Below, piece after piece: positions 1 through 11,560 of a stretch of 64,000 bases of DNA. The DNA lies in assembly GCA_907165135.1 (NCBI GenBank), contig OU015568.1:9618501-9682500 (forward strand), in the 5' to 3' direction. A model generated the notes under the pieces. The model had not been told where the DNA came from and ran no database searches. It saw nothing but the letters and a program-made list of their open reading frames with translations. The position numbers were made by a program, and so were the translations under genes. The stretch's first letter is position 1. Every line of letters begins with the position of its first letter. Source of the DNA: Oikopleura dioica (taxonomy: Eukaryota > Chordata > Appendicularia > Copelata > Oikopleuridae).

Positions 1-231
1 GAAGACGCAGCCGTCTTTGCTTCGCTGCGCTCCGTCTTCTCCGCCCGCTGCGACGAATACGTCCTCCAGCTCGACGAGCTAACCCGACAGCTCAAGGCGG
101 CGGAGGAAGAAAAGAAAACGCTCAATCGATTGCTCAGAATGGCGATTGAGCAAAAACTCGCTCTGACGCAGCAACTGGACGATATTAACTTTGAAGTTGA
201 AACGCTGCGAAATTCTAGTACAAAAAGATGA
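1..231 (+). CDS. BicD: Bicaudal-D homologue, C-terminal exon (5' partial)
   Basis: Open from base 1 to a TGA at 229-231 (76 residues). The translation matches the C-terminal cargo-binding coiled coil of Bicaudal-D dynein adaptors: a run like [20 protein letters not shown], then the near-invariant [23 protein letters not shown] block. In animals BicD links cytoplasmic dynein-dynactin to Rab6, Egalitarian-type or nuclear-pore cargo, and this C-terminal coil is the cargo-recognition part. Only the final exon is present; the dynein-binding N-terminal coils lie outside the window. An AATAAA-like signal (AAAATAAAAC) follows near 257-265. Identification rests on recognition of the conserved block, no search was run. 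Confidence 0.85.
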   Translation, partial: EDAAVFASLRSVFSARCDEYVLQLDELTRQLKAAEEEKKTLNRLLRMAIEQKLALTQQLDDINFEVETLRNSSTKR

Positions 232-1816
232 GAAGTTCTTCCAAAAGTATCCTCGAAAATAAAACAACCGAACAGGGCTGATGCTGCCTATCAACAAAAA
301 TATAAAATTACACTATCGCAGTTTGAAAAATGAAACTATCAGCAAAAATGGACGAAGATAGATCTTTTGCCGAGTCGTAAAATGCTCAAGATGAAGAACT
401 CTGGCCCCTCAAAGGAACCTTTCTTTAGTCACTTTACCTATCTACTATTTACTATTTATGTCTGTACACTTCTGACAGTACTACCTGTAGTACTGGGCTG
501 AAAACAATCATGATCAAAATGAAATGCTCGCTGAAATGAAGCTTATGCCATGAATTTGCCAGGTTGTTGTTTCTTCTAACTTTGCTAATTTTCGAAATTG
601 TATTTTAAATAACCCTAGCCACAATTTCTCAGTTGTCAATTGTCGCGGCGCTAACAATCGATTATCCGTATCATCATCAAAAAATATTTCCATCATCCAC
701 TTATTAACTCTTCAACTTACCAAGTCCTCTAACTAACTCCGAACAAATTCTATCTATCTCTCTCTTATTTTATTTGAAAACTCGAAAATTTGCATGCTCG
801 AACTCACAAAAAACACCTCTGAAAATAATACTATCTACCTGAATATGAATATAATATTATATTATTATATCGTATAATATAAATTATATAGAACGTATCT
901 TTATACAACCCAATTTCATAGAACTCAAAAGGTTTCGACTCCATTTTTTTTCTCTCTCTCTCTTTGACATTCCAATCTTGCCTGTCCATAATTTTCCTCC
1001 AAACAGAACTAGAGGATGCTCAAGCTCCCGTAAATAAACTATATGTATGCAAAAAAATAAGAATGAGTTTCTGTAGTCAAATCAAATCTACAGAGCTCTC
1101 CTTCTCTTCTTGTAATTTGCAAAAGCAGTTGACCCAAAAATTGTAAGAGAATCCATTGAAGACGATAAAGAGCATCTTCAGCAGAAGAAAAGTTCAAATC
1201 AAGCGTATATTTCTAATATTGAGCATATCCGGCTCTTACTCCGGAATTCCTAATACTTTCCTTATTTGTTGCCGCGAAGCTGGAATTTAGTACCGTCATC
1301 GAAAATTGCCCGTTTTATGTGATTTGCGGAAGGATTCGCTGAACTTGAAGCAGCGCTCGTTTTTGTCACCTATGCAAAAAAATATTTCAGCGAATGTTCC
1401 TTTGTTAGGAATCTTGTATTTTCTCAGCAGCTTCTTGACGGTTACTACATAATTATTTTTATGTAAATTTGGCCGCTCTTAAATATTTCTTTAAAAACCT
1501 TCATATATTTTCCTTTTGTTTACGGCCTCGCCCAACGAACAACCGCTAATAAATGCTTCTTGTAGTTTTCATATGCAGGTGCTAGCTTATAAAAAAAAAC
1601 GAGAAAAACCTGAGAATTTTAATCGGGTTCTCTCAAATTTCGAACATTGAGCTCTTTATCGGCAGATCTTAGGTAGAATGCACTGGGTTTCATACGGCAT
1701 TCTAGTGGTCTGATCTATTTTAAAGAATCGGCTGATTAGAATTCCTTATCGAAATTTGCCAAAATTTCAGTTTTAGAACCAGATCTTCTAGTAGTTAGAC
1801 TTCGTTTTTACCATGT
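232..1816. other. Gene-poor stretch
   Basis: No exon chain with consistent splice phases was found. It contains a strongly AT-rich patch near 841-895 and a short CT microsatellite near 948-962. Short open frames on both strands look like chance. Confidence 0.5.
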
Positions 1817-1825
1817 ATAAAGATC
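1817..1825. repeat. Left target-site duplication of transposon 1
   Basis: ATAAAGATC, repeated exactly at 2511-2519 on the other side of the element. Confidence 0.85.
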
Positions 1826-2510
1826 GGATACACGACGTTTTCCTCAAACCGACGTTTTCCTCAACCGACGTTTTCGTTAAACCGACGTTCTCCTCAATGA
1901 TCAGAACGTCGGTTTGATCAAAACGTCGGCTTAATGAAAACGTCGGTTTTCCCTAAAAATGCGGGGGCAATCAGAGCGAATGAGATGAGGCTCTTTTTGG
2001 ATAAAAAACCGGACGTCTTTCTTAAACCGACATTTTCCTTAAATTGTAAACTTTTAAAATCATAACGAAATTAATTATTTATAAAAAGAAAAAGTAAAAA
2101 AAAAATAAAATATCATTTAAAGCCGATATATTTATCAGACAAACATGAGTCTACATAATATATGCAGTAAAAATGATATTCTTACATTTTATCCGACGGT
2201 CTTGTATATTTTTTAAAAAGATACATTTAAATTGTTTTAGTTCATTAAATGAAAATTTTCAGTATTCAATACTTTTACTCTTCATAATTTAAAATTATAA
2301 GCTTAATGAAAACGTCGGTTTAACGAAAACGTCGGTTTTCAAACTAAGTCTTAGCCAAATTCAAGGCGCCCACGCATTTTTCGGGAAAACCGACGTTTTC
2401 ATTAAGCCGACGTTCTGATCAAACCGACGTTCAGATCATTGAGGAGAACGTCGGTTTAACGAAAACGTCGGTTGAGGAAAACGTCGGTTTGAGGAAAACG
2501 TCGTGTATCC
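1826..2510. mobile_element. Foldback/MULE-like non-autonomous DNA transposon 1
   Basis: A 685-bp element begins GGATACACGACG and ends CGTCGTGTATCC. It is flanked by an identical 9-bp direct repeat, ATAAAGATC, at 1817-1825 and 2511-2519, read as a target-site duplication. Each end, about 150 bp, is built of tandem copies of a roughly 16-17 bp unit of the form ACCGACGTTTTCCTCAA, first in one orientation and then inverted, so each terminus can fold on itself as well as pair with the other end. The AT-rich middle (about 2040-2300) has no open frame of note. A 9-bp duplication fits Mutator-like elements, but no transposase is present, so the superfamily is an inference. Confidence 0.85.
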
Positions 2511-2519
2511 ATAAAGATC
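2511..2519. repeat. Right target-site duplication of transposon 1
   Basis: Exact copy of the 9 bp at 1817-1825. Confidence 0.85.
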
Positions 2520-2981
2520 GTCGTCAGTATTTGTTGTTGGTTCATAGATTAATTATTGTTCTTAGAAGGTTTTCTTCAGTTACTGTGTTTTGACTCAATA
2601 TCTCACAGACAGTCGGTCTAATAAACAAAAATTCAAACTGGTCGTACTTATTTATTCGATAAAAACAACCTGTTCACCAATACAGCTGGCCCAATCAAAT
2701 GATATTTACAAATGGAGTCCTTCAATTTGACAGTCTATGTAGAATTGTCAATTGACTTGGAGACTTATGTTAATCCACGAAATCAGGAGTATTGTTTTGA
2801 AGAAACACACTTGAAAGTGACTGAGTTCTGGAAACCGCTTTTAATTTGCGAAGTATGATGCTACAAAAAAGGATTTGCTAGCCTCCCCGTTATGGGGAAA
2901 ACAAGAGTCATGCTTACGCTGCTCGGTAGGTCATCTCGAGGATCGGGACCGTTAGCGCGGTAGGTGGCGCCGCGCGGTACC

Positions 2982-2990
2982 TTTATAAAA
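2982..2990 (+). promoter_or_regulatory. Possible TATA box for the 3062 gene
   Basis: TTTATAAAA lies about 72 nt before the proposed ATG at 3062. Motif match only. Confidence 0.35.
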
Positions 2991-3061
2991 ATGAAAAAAG
3001 CGATAAGGTCAAGCGAATAAAATACCGTTCAAATATTGAGCACTTTTTGATTTTTTGAAAA

Positions 3062-4388
3062 ATGAAGATCTCCATGGCACTTATCATTTGTAAGTAGAGA
3101 GAGAAAGAAATTTATGTTTCAAGAAAAAAGTACAACAGATTCGAAAGACGCTAAGATACTAGTACTTCGATATTAGTAATAGCTTATATCTAGTAGGAAT
3201 TTTTGCACATGAAGGTACCATCTTCTTGGTTTAAACTTTAAACTTTAAAGTCTAATTCAAGAAAGCACAGTAGAATGATGGAACCTCTCTTGAGTATCCG
3301 ATCATTTTTTGGCTTCTTGCTAGAGCTGAGTACGATTTCACAATTATATTTTGGCATTATTAGTTTGATATTTTGTCTAAATAATAGCTCAAGTTTTCCT
3401 CAATAAAAAATGACCCTAACTATACTTATTTCTTTATTTTTCATGAGACCTTCTAATATTTTTTCATATTATTCGGAAGCAGGTACAAATTGATGGAAAT
3501 AAGCGTCTCCATTTCTACGTGCTCCGTTTTTCTTATAATCGAGTTCATTATTCGGATAACAATATGTTTTAAGATATAACTCATATAAGAAATGAGACAT
3601 AAGTTATGATTTACATCAAAAGTCCTTTGTATGTAAATATCTCCTTCTAAAATATGTTTTTCTATTTCAAAGTTAAATATTATTATTGAAAGTCAAAGCG
3701 GGCGCAGCAGCAGTTTGTAGCCAAAACAAGTTAAATTTTCGATTATTCAGTAAACTAGCAAATTAGATCTGTTTGACCGTATTTTACCAACAATAACGTT
3801 GCTTCTGAAAGGTGATCGGAACCTTTCGGAGTTCCTGCTCTCGCCACTTCCTGGCTCAGATCCATTTTAAGCCGCGGCTGAAATCCGACGTGGCTCGAAG
3901 CTTTAGACCGCTCCTTTTAGAGTTTCTCGGAGATTTAACTGTATTTATCCTTCTAGCTGCTGTTGCTTCAAACGGATGTTCATTCGAGCAACTCAAAACC
4001 GATGCCGGTTTTTACGAATTGGTCGGCTGCCATATGGAGGGAGACAAGAAGAACAAACTCCAGACTGCGAACGAAAATCTTCCTGGAGTCTTCAGGTAAA
4101 AAAGCGGGTTATTGAGCCGACACCCTTAATTTACATTTTTCAATCAATCTCGATCTCAATGAAGAATGCTCGGCCATCTTTTCAACCCTTTTCAGAACTA
4201 TTGATGACCACGCGCTGTACCCAGAAGGGTTCCCTCAAGGAGGACAATGCGTCAAAGTCCGATGTCCGGGTAAACCAAGTGTTTACACTTCTGAACGGAT
4301 CGGATGCTACGAGGGCGAATGGATGCCACTTCTTCACACTCCTGGAATTGGATACGTTCCACAATTCAATGTTGAAGGCATTGGTTGA
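3062..4388 (+). CDS. Small secreted cysteine-containing protein
   Basis: Proposed exons 3062-3089, 3957-4095 and 4196-4388 join in phase (1, then 2) to a 119-residue protein. The first exon supplies a short hydrophobic start (MKISMALII) and joins to SAVASNGC, together a plausible signal peptide. The mature part has five cysteines; the tail CVKVRC...GCYEGEWMP resembles the end of a sushi/CCP module, but only part of one. The last exon reads through a potential GT (near 4269) to the TGA at 4386-4388. The first intron (about 870 nt) is much longer than its neighbours, so the first exon is the weakest part. An alternative is a start at or after 3812 in the same frame. Function unknown; an extracellular or house-matrix role would be a guess. 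Confidence 0.55.
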
Positions 4389-5577
4389 TAAATTTGCAGA
4401 ACAAAAATTTTTTAAAGAACCAATTCTTGTCAACCATAGAAGTGATCTTCCCTTCCTGCGATTTCAGCGACGATGGAAAGCTCTGAAGATTGATGTTCTT
4501 CAAGTCCAAAATCATTAAAAAATAATTTAATTAACAAAATTTACTTAAACCCTAGCTCCAGTGAATTTTTCCGCTTTTCGACTTTTCAAGGCTAATTTCA
4601 CGCTATGATGCATAGTTTCGAGCTCCTCCGAAAAAAAGAGGCACCTGATATCAGGATCAAATACAGTTTTATACATTTTACGAGCAACGAGGAAGCCAGA
4701 ATGATGACGTCGACTTTTCGATGAAGAAAGAAGCTTTCCTTCGAAGTTTATTCTACGCGGGCAATCTCGAACACCGAGAACCTGTTTTTACTTTATACAA
4801 CTACTTTTGTATTGAAATAAAACTCTGCTGGCGGCTTTAAAAACTGAAGCGCCAGTTTAATTTATCTAAAAACAGATTGTTTCGTTATTTCCTGAGCAGG
4901 AAAATGATCATTGAATTTAGTTTTAACCCCCTTCCGACTAATAAACTGGCTAACTCTTATTCAATTATCAGATAAATTGGTACAAGGATTTTTATAAATT
5001 ATCGTTAAGGGTATAATATCGGAAAGCTAGTTAGAAAAAAACGACAAATTCATTGAGGGTCGGGGGATTTTATTCTATTCTAGTGATCGTTGACCAAAAA
5101 ACTAGTCAGTGAAATTCTTGAGAATAGAAAAAATTAATACGCGGCGTTCGTAAAACAAAACCACAACCTTACGCGGTGGTGATTTTCGAATTCTTGGTGT
5201 CATCAGAACTTGAAAGAATCGAGAGTGAAAAAATTTTGGCCAAGATGTTTAGGCATTCATGTTTTCCTTCAGCCTAATTGTGTAATGTTTGTGATGATAA
5301 CTTATTTTTCAAAGGGTTGGTAACGTGAGTTTTGTGTTTTAGAAAGACACTGTGAAACAGAACATGATTAATTTTCGTTCTATGTGGTAACGAAAATTCA
5401 ATTTGCTTTGTAAGACTGGATGATTGCTTTATCTCTCTAACTATAACTAAATAAATAAGGCTTTACCAAACTGCTAAATGGTGAAAAAATAGGAAAAATG
5501 CGTGTGATAATTTTGATATTTTTATTACTTGAACTTTTGAGAAAGAAAATGTACATTTAGTTGAAAGTAAAGAGGTT
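4389..5577. other. Intergenic stretch
   Basis: Contains AATAAA-type signals near 4815 and several in-frame stops in all frames. No supported exon seen. Confidence 0.5.
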
Positions 5578-6507
5578 TTAACGACAGATAAAAGAAGTAG
5601 TTTCATCGTAAACAGTATTGCACTTGATTCCGGCGGGCCAAAGAGATCCATCAACCTTGATCGTTTCCATTTTGCACTCGCGGCGGGGTTCTCTGAGAAC
5701 TCGCTGGATATTGCCGCGGCCACAGCAAAGTCGATCGCAGCTGTTCTTTTCGGTTGATTCAGGATTGCATTCTCGTCCATGAGTGGTTTCACAGTGATTG
5801 ATGGAGTTTTTGATGTAAAGAAGTCGATCGCGAACGACGTACTGTCTGAAGATCGCTGGCAGTTCGTCCTGAGCGCGGACTTTCGCGGCGGATTCGTATT
5901 TTGCGCTGAGCTCGGTAGCTACTTTCTCGGGATCAGGGCTTCCTCTCCAGCAGGTTTTCTGGGTGCAGCTTCCGGATTGACCATGGCACTTGCAGACCAG
6001 ACGGCTGTGGCGATCCGCAGTGGTACGGCCGACATCGTTGTTGTGGAGCTCGACGGTTTTCTGGCCTTTGGCGCGGCGGGACATTGCCAAAACGTCGGTG
6101 AATTGAATCGCAAACATCCTCAGCTCAGCTTCGTCGCAACTTCCAGTGGCTCCGCTGCGGCAGATTTTCTTGAGCGCGGCGAGAAGTTGACCTGCTCCAA
6201 GGGCGTGGACGAATGCGCTTTCGCTTGTTGCTTGAGAAAGTTCAGGACCCACGGCGGGCAGTTTGTCGGCGCCTTGACAGCCCCAGAGGTGGCCTTTCAT
6301 TGTCGATTTGCACAAGTTGATGGTAGAAAGGGAAGCGGCTTTGAGTGCTGGCTGGAACTGCGGGTACTTCTGGCAGAGTCTCTTTTGAGGCCGAGTGAGG
6401 CCTTCGAATTCGCAGAGGTTCATTTCTTCGTTTGAATATCTGTGAAGGCCGAGCCATGAAAGGCCGGAAGTGGTAGAAAAGAGGAGGGAGAGAAAAGTGA
6501 TTTTCAT
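5578..6507 (-). CDS. Wnt ligand, divergent, intronless (Wnt16-like best guess)
   Basis: A single 309-residue open frame. Residues 1-15 form a signal peptide. The Wnt fold is shown by WLGL near 18-21, the spaced N-terminal cysteines, ELHNNDVGR near 153, and the acyl-loop motif CKCHGQSGSC at 172-181, in which Ser178 is the expected palmitoleoylation site used by Porcupine and Frizzled. CDRLCCGRG follows in the C-terminal domain. Subfamily is uncertain: the N-terminal block and LLYIKNSINHC look closest to Wnt16, with Wnt11 an alternative. There are only 18 cysteines, against about 22-24 in typical Wnts. The C-terminal finger loop (usually C-x-C-x-F-x-W-C-C) is replaced by a cysteine-poor stretch ending GIKC...FICR. 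The lack of introns, unlike nearly all neighbours, suggests a retrogene-like origin or intron loss. Confidence 0.9.
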   Translation of the reverse strand: MKITFLSLLFSTTSGLSWLGLHRYSNEEMNLCEFEGLTRPQKRLCQKYPQFQPALKAASLSTINLCKSTMKGHLWGCQGADKLPAVGPELSQATSESAFVHALGAGQLLAALKKICRSGATGSCDEAELRMFAIQFTDVLAMSRRAKGQKTVELHNNDVGRTTADRHSRLVCKCHGQSGSCTQKTCWRGSPDPEKVATELSAKYESAAKVRAQDELPAIFRQYVVRDRLLYIKNSINHCETTHGRECNPESTEKNSCDRLCCGRGNIQRVLREPRRECKMETIKVDGSLWPAGIKCNTVYDETTSFICR

Positions 6508-6555
6508 TTTCTGTGTTTTTGTTGTTTTGATTTGATTGTGCTGCTACAGGATGGA

Positions 6556-6562
6556 TTTTATA
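6556..6562 (-). promoter_or_regulatory. TATA box upstream of the Wnt gene
   Basis: TATAAAA on the minus strand about 50 nt before the Wnt start codon at 6507. The GC-rich stretch behind it (about 6590-6720) is plausibly proximal promoter. Confidence 0.45.
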
Positions 6563-7576
6563 CCTCGCGCGCAGAGGGAAGTAGGGCGCCATCAGGTGAA
6601 AAACAGGTCGGCTGTGGCGCTGTTGCCTGAAAGCAGCAGCCTGTAAGAGTGCAGCCAGGCGGGCGACCAGCTGGGCGGCGAGTTTGCTGAAAATAGGCGG
6701 AAGCCGCGCTAAAAGCGGTTAAAAGAATGACCTTCAGTGGGTCACTTTCTTGTTTGAGAGCATTTCAGGGTCAGGATGAATCAAGAGTCATTCTGTAATC
6801 TTGACTTTGAGAATATTTTCTAAAATATGCTTCGCAGTTGCTTTTAATTATTGTACTAAAATGTTTATTACGATATTAATTTTTATGTGAGCATAGAAAG
6901 AAAGGAGTTTTGGATTACAAGTTGTTGAAATAGGATTGATGCTTGATCGGAGCATGTTTAACGAGTAATAATGGTTCGTAACAAAAACATTAACTCCATT
7001 CGCGATTGAAGCTGAGGACTCTACTTCGTAATCTCGATTTAGAACCTACTTTGTTAAAAATAGATTTTTGGGCAAAAATAAGTTCTTAACGTGTTTCATC
7101 CGAAACTCAAACTTGATTAGCTTTTTCCTTTTCTATTTTTATTTTTAAATAATTATCCGACGAAATGTTTTGTTTTGAAAAAGACGCAATTGTAGAAGGT
7201 GAGCAACGCTGACCACAGTAACACTAACACTGTAGAAATGCTTCATTCCGTGTCAAATGCTATTTTCTCGAAATTTACGAAAGTTACTTGTAACATGAAG
7301 CTTGGGGGTCGTGTTTTCTCAAGATTAACGAAATTGAAATTGATGTTTTTGCGGCAGAAAAATTTGAAAAAAATCTGATATTCGTTAATAAAAATGTGAT
7401 GTATTATCAAACATTTGGATTTGAAATGCGAGTTTTCTTTCGTTTTTAGAGTATTTTTTCCTTGCTATCAAGAAAAAGGGGGTTCAGATTATCTCACCCC
7501 AAAATTTGTCTAACAAAAAAATGATTGATAAAGGCAGAAGGCATAAATACTCAAACTGACTTTAGGGAGAAGACAT

Positions 7577-7865
7577 TTAATTTTCGCCTACAGTAGTCAT
7601 CCATCTACTTGTGTTTGTGGTGTAAAAATCGCCGAGATTATAACAAGTTCTCGTTGAAGAACAATAATCTCCAATAAACCAACTTTCAAGCCGACGGAAG
7701 TAAACATAATAAATCCCTATCAACCGCGGCTGATTGAAGGGCAGTTTCGACCGCAGTAGAATCAGGTCAGCTACAGTAAAGTATCGCGCTATTGATCTTA
7801 CCAACTTTGTTATGATAGCTGTCTCGATTGAATTTTTTGAAGTTGTCTGAACTCGAATGGAACAT
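7577..7865 (-). CDS. Possible small two-exon gene, unknown function
   Basis: On the minus strand an ATG near 7864 opens a 20-codon exon starting MFHSSSDNFKKF, followed by a GTAAGA donor. The reading frame resumes after an acceptor about 31 nt later and runs to the TAA at 7577-7579, giving about 85 residues with one C-x(5)-C pair and no recognised domain. The proposed intron is very short even for this genome. Weak call, based only on frame, splice signals and codon appearance. Confidence 0.2.
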
Positions 7866-9477
7866 CAATCAAAAAGAAAAAAAAATATAAAAAGGAAAAT
7901 TGAAAGGAGACACGTGTAGTAAAGATTTATTGTTGTTAGGAGAGAGGGATGAAACGATTGTTTTTGCATGTGCTCAGGTGGTAAAAGCGCTTGTTCGGGT
8001 AGATTAGCAAAGAAAAAAAACAAATATACTTTTTTCGAAAAGGGCAAAAAGGAGATGGAAAAGAAATAAACTTCTCGCCTTTTTTCTGTTTCTGAAGCTT
8101 TGAAAATGGAACGGATTTGTGTCCGGATGGAGTCGAAGGATGGAGAAACAGCTGGTTGCATTTTCGGCGAATGCGCATTTAAAAATTTTAACCCGAAGCG
8201 GGCGCAAATTTGAACCAGCTGCGGCGGATACACATCGGCGCCGCCTTTGCTTTTCGTGGAACGGAAATGGGACCGACGTTCCAGTGTTCAACCGGCGGTG
8301 CTTTACCAATAATACAGATGCAGACTTATTTTCAATTTGATTTGATTTTGTATTTTTAGGTTTTATGGACCTGCTAGTTTTGATTCTTGCTCATCAAGAA
8401 TGCTGCCAACTCGGAAAAAGAGATAATCTCTGTTTTTCCAACAATCAGTTGAAACTGGATCTTGCTGATTTTAAATTCCTCGTAGCAAGAATTATTTTTT
8501 TTTTGACAAGAATAAGAATCGAAGAATGTTTTAGTGATAATCCTCTTTTTGTTGAGAACAGGAATCGGCGCAGAAATCTGAAAAGCCAGACCAAAACTGC
8601 AGAAAACATGATTACCCCCTTTTGAATTATTGCACATCAAATCGAGCCCTGATTAAAGAATTGAATCTTTCTGAGTCCGTGGGAACACGGCGGTGAACAT
8701 GGCCGGCGCGGTAGGATTATTTCGATCCCTGACGCGGGTGGTGACACTCCAACTGTATTACCTGACCTAATCAGGTCAACTGGGTTCTATTTTCCGCATA
8801 ATAAAAAACCGGAGAAATCTCCAATCGGAGAAGTGAGAAATTTTATCTTGGCAATAAATCCAATACTTTCTAAGTTGCGACCTAAGGCGAAGAATCAACA
8901 ATAAATCGAACAGATAAAGTAGAAAATGACAATAAAAAAAGGACAGCAATCAGCTGATTGGGCAGGGGCAATCAGTAGGTACCTGTATTACTGTATTGCT
9001 CGCCTGATAAGCCGCGCGGCGCTACAGTAGCTATCTTAATTACAAGCACACCTGCATATTTTAAGAGATATTTTGAGGAGTAAAAGAATCATTTGCTTTA
9101 CATTTTTAAACTGAAAACTTTCGGCAAAAGAAGAGAGCAAGTTCTGTAGGCCCAAAATGCCAAATAAAGCGTCTTATGAAATTTATTTTGTCAATTTTTG
9201 AAGCATGTTTAGCAAGATAATAGATGAAATTAACGTGTTTCCGAAAAAGAGTCCTTTTACATTTTCAAAACCTAGACCGTATATTTTGATAATTTCAGTT
9301 CTGATTATGCAAAAAAAAGATTAATTTATGAAATGACAGCGTAAAATCGATTGATGCTTCTTTCCTGCCTGTGGGCACTCCTTATTCTCGGATTTTGAAG
9401 CATTGGACTAAAACTTGCTCACTCCCGGAAACTCCGATTCTGATTATAAATTCTGAAGCAATTGAAAAATCTAAAAA
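7866..9477. other. Stretch without a supported gene
   Basis: Several overlapping open frames occur at 8004-8640 on both strands, but none has a domain, a convincing start or splice-linked partners. Everything else looks non-coding. Confidence 0.4.
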
Positions 9478-10813
9478 ATGGACACAGATTGGACTGGCTA
9501 TGTCGTTGGGGAACAGTACTCACTGAGGATCACTCCTAAGAGCTATTTTTGACAATATTTTTAGAGAAATGATGATGAGAAAAGCAACTTCACCGCATCA
9601 CACGAATCCGAGATCAGCGACGCTTGATTTTTGGCGAAAAACTTCGACGATAAATGAGTACAGAAAAATTCAGGTGCGAAAATCTTTACTTTGAAAATAC
9701 ATTTTTTCGGGTACCCTCCTTGTGCCGGGAAAAACCCGGAAATCCCGGCACACGGAGGGTCAAATCCGAGAGGTTCTAGAAATCTCCCCTTTCCGGCATT
9801 TAAAAGTTTTTCTAAGAGTTTTTCTATAATATTTGATCACGGTAGAGATCGATATTGTTTTGGCGATACTTTTCTATGTACGAATGCAAAGGATAAGTCA
9901 ATCTTTTATTCTAATAAGAGTTTGGTAAATTTTTATCCATGAAATTAGTATTCAGATCTGTACTTGACTTTAATGACGGTCAAGCAGATTATATATCTTT
10001 TACGACTGTATTCTTCTTTTATTTGGGTTAGGGTTAGGTAAAAAATGACAAAGACTGTTTTGAATTTTATTTTACAATTAGTTTTCCTTCAAAAACACTC
10101 GATATGAAGAGTTTTTTTGTCAAAATCAACGGCTTTTTGGGATTTCTAGAACGCCACCCTCCGTGTGCCGGGATTTTGGCCGAGAATCCCGGCACACGGA
10201 GGTTTTCCCGGCACACGGAGGGTATCCCCATTTTTTACGGCCACTTGATGGCGCTTTTTTTCTATTGACCAATCAGAGAAGCGTCTGGCAATGCAAGATT
10301 TATGCTCAAGAGCATCAGTAGAATCTTTTCAATAAAACTTTTTTTTTTATGAAATTTTTTTCTCTAGCTCCAGTTCTTTTTGACAAGAAGAGCGTGAAAA
10401 TGAATCGAAAATGTTGAAAATAAAATATTTTTATTTTCTTTCAAAGAAATTTTTCCCCGCCGCAGAAAAATGCACATCTTATCAAGAGAGTTATTTATAT
10501 AAATGTGAAGAATGTCCGTGCTCTGGGAACTCAAGAATTTTCATCAAATTTCTTTACAAAGAAAAATATACCGCTCCCAAGAAAATTACTAGAATTATTC
10601 ATAAGTGGATTTGTTAAGTACGTGCGAAGAAAACAAACGAACATTCCAACCAGCTCCAACCACTACAAAGAGGAACATCTCGTCATCGCTCAGAAATTGG
10701 CGGCGATGGAAAAGAGGCGAGTGGGAACGCGCTTTTTGGACCACGAGATTACAGAAAAAGACATGGCAAAGCCTCTCCTCGTCAGCATCAAAGACTCTTG
10801 CGCCCTTATGTGA
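9478..10813 (+). CDS. Small basic protein with C-terminal CAAX box, intron carrying a transposon
   Basis: Three exons, 9478-9515, 9565-9673 and 10466-10813, join in phase 2 and phase 0 to 164 residues. The C-terminal half is charged and conserved-looking (HYKEEHLVIAQKLAAMEKRR, then GTRFLDHEITEKDMAKPLL) and the last four residues are CALM, a good farnesylation-type CAAX box, which would put the protein on a membrane. The second intron (793 nt) holds the 521-bp element described separately; without it the intron would be about 265 nt. No family recognised. A GT two bases before the stop (10811) could give an alternative longer 3' end through an acceptor near 10858. Confidence 0.55.
9708..10228. 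mobile_element. Foldback/MULE-like non-autonomous DNA transposon 2
   Basis: About 521 bp flanked by CATTTTTT at 9700-9707 and 10229-10236 (8 bp, or 9 bp with a mismatch). The ends read CGGGTACCCTCC and, reverse-complemented at the right, GGGATACCCTCC. As in the element at 1826-2510, each end is itself a hairpin: CCCTCCNTGTGCCGGG is followed within about 30 bp by its inverse, and the right end carries several such copies. The AT-rich middle includes TTAGGGTTAGG near 10026. No coding capacity. It sits inside an intron of the CAAX-tailed gene. Confidence 0.8.
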
Positions 10814-11549
10814 ATAAAAACTCCCCTTTGCTCTAGAATTTACATCGATTTCTGCAGGTTCAAAAAAGCAGCTCACAGCGGGGTGCCTCAGCGGGACGCC
10901 GCAGTTTTTTTTATATCATGGACGAAATTGCCCGCATCAAGCCTTTTTTCTTGCCAAAATTGCTGTTTATCCCACTCGCGTTCTAAACAAACCAAAATCT
11001 GCATCTTAGGTAACACTTGTTTACAAATGTTGAAAACTTTCAAGAGGCTGACGCTGTCTTTAGCAGGTGTAGTGAAAGGTATGACTTGATCCATTGACAA
11101 TGCATCATTGTAAATGCAGCGACCTCCTAGTTGGACTTTTCTACCTAAAAATTATTACAGTATAATGAAAAAAATGAGTCTTCAAGTACAGGGCCTAACC
11201 CTAACCCTAACCCTAACATGCTAAAAGATAAAAACTAACCTACTTTTGGGCTGAAAGTTACCGTCCAACGTGACTAAAATCGATATTTACTATGGCTTGG
11301 GAAAAACAAAAACTGTTTCGTGAAGGGAAATGTGCAAAATTACGGACGCGCAGTTTTTGCCAAAACAGCAGAGCTGAGGATTAACTTAGAGCCACTTGCT
11401 TTTCGAAAAACATTGAGATCATATTTACGCTACTTGCTTCGATTTTTAATGGACTGATACGGATTCGGGAAAAAAGAGTTTTTTGGAGAAGAAAGTTTAC
11501 GCTTGCAATTAAAAGTGTTTCGGGATCAAGATTAGCCGTGGTCTTTTCA
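10814..11549. other. Intergenic stretch with telomere-like repeat
   Basis: Mostly without supported exons. An open frame at 10883-11089 might be an alternative 3' exon of the preceding gene. A (CCCTAA)n-type tract lies at about 11194-11217. Confidence 0.4.
11194..11217. repeat. Interstitial telomere-like tract
   Basis: Four head-to-tail copies of CCTAAC/CCCTAA. Similar short tracts occur near 10026-10036 and 21185-21205. Confidence 0.8.
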
Positions 11550-11560
11550 GAAAGGGTCTG

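Noticed and set aside
5779-6435. Long plus-strand open frame of 218 codons
   Set aside because: It is the antisense shadow of the Wnt coding exon on the minus strand.
8004-8640. Overlapping open frames on both strands
   Set aside because: Low-complexity Phe/Lys-rich translations with no consistent start or splice signals.
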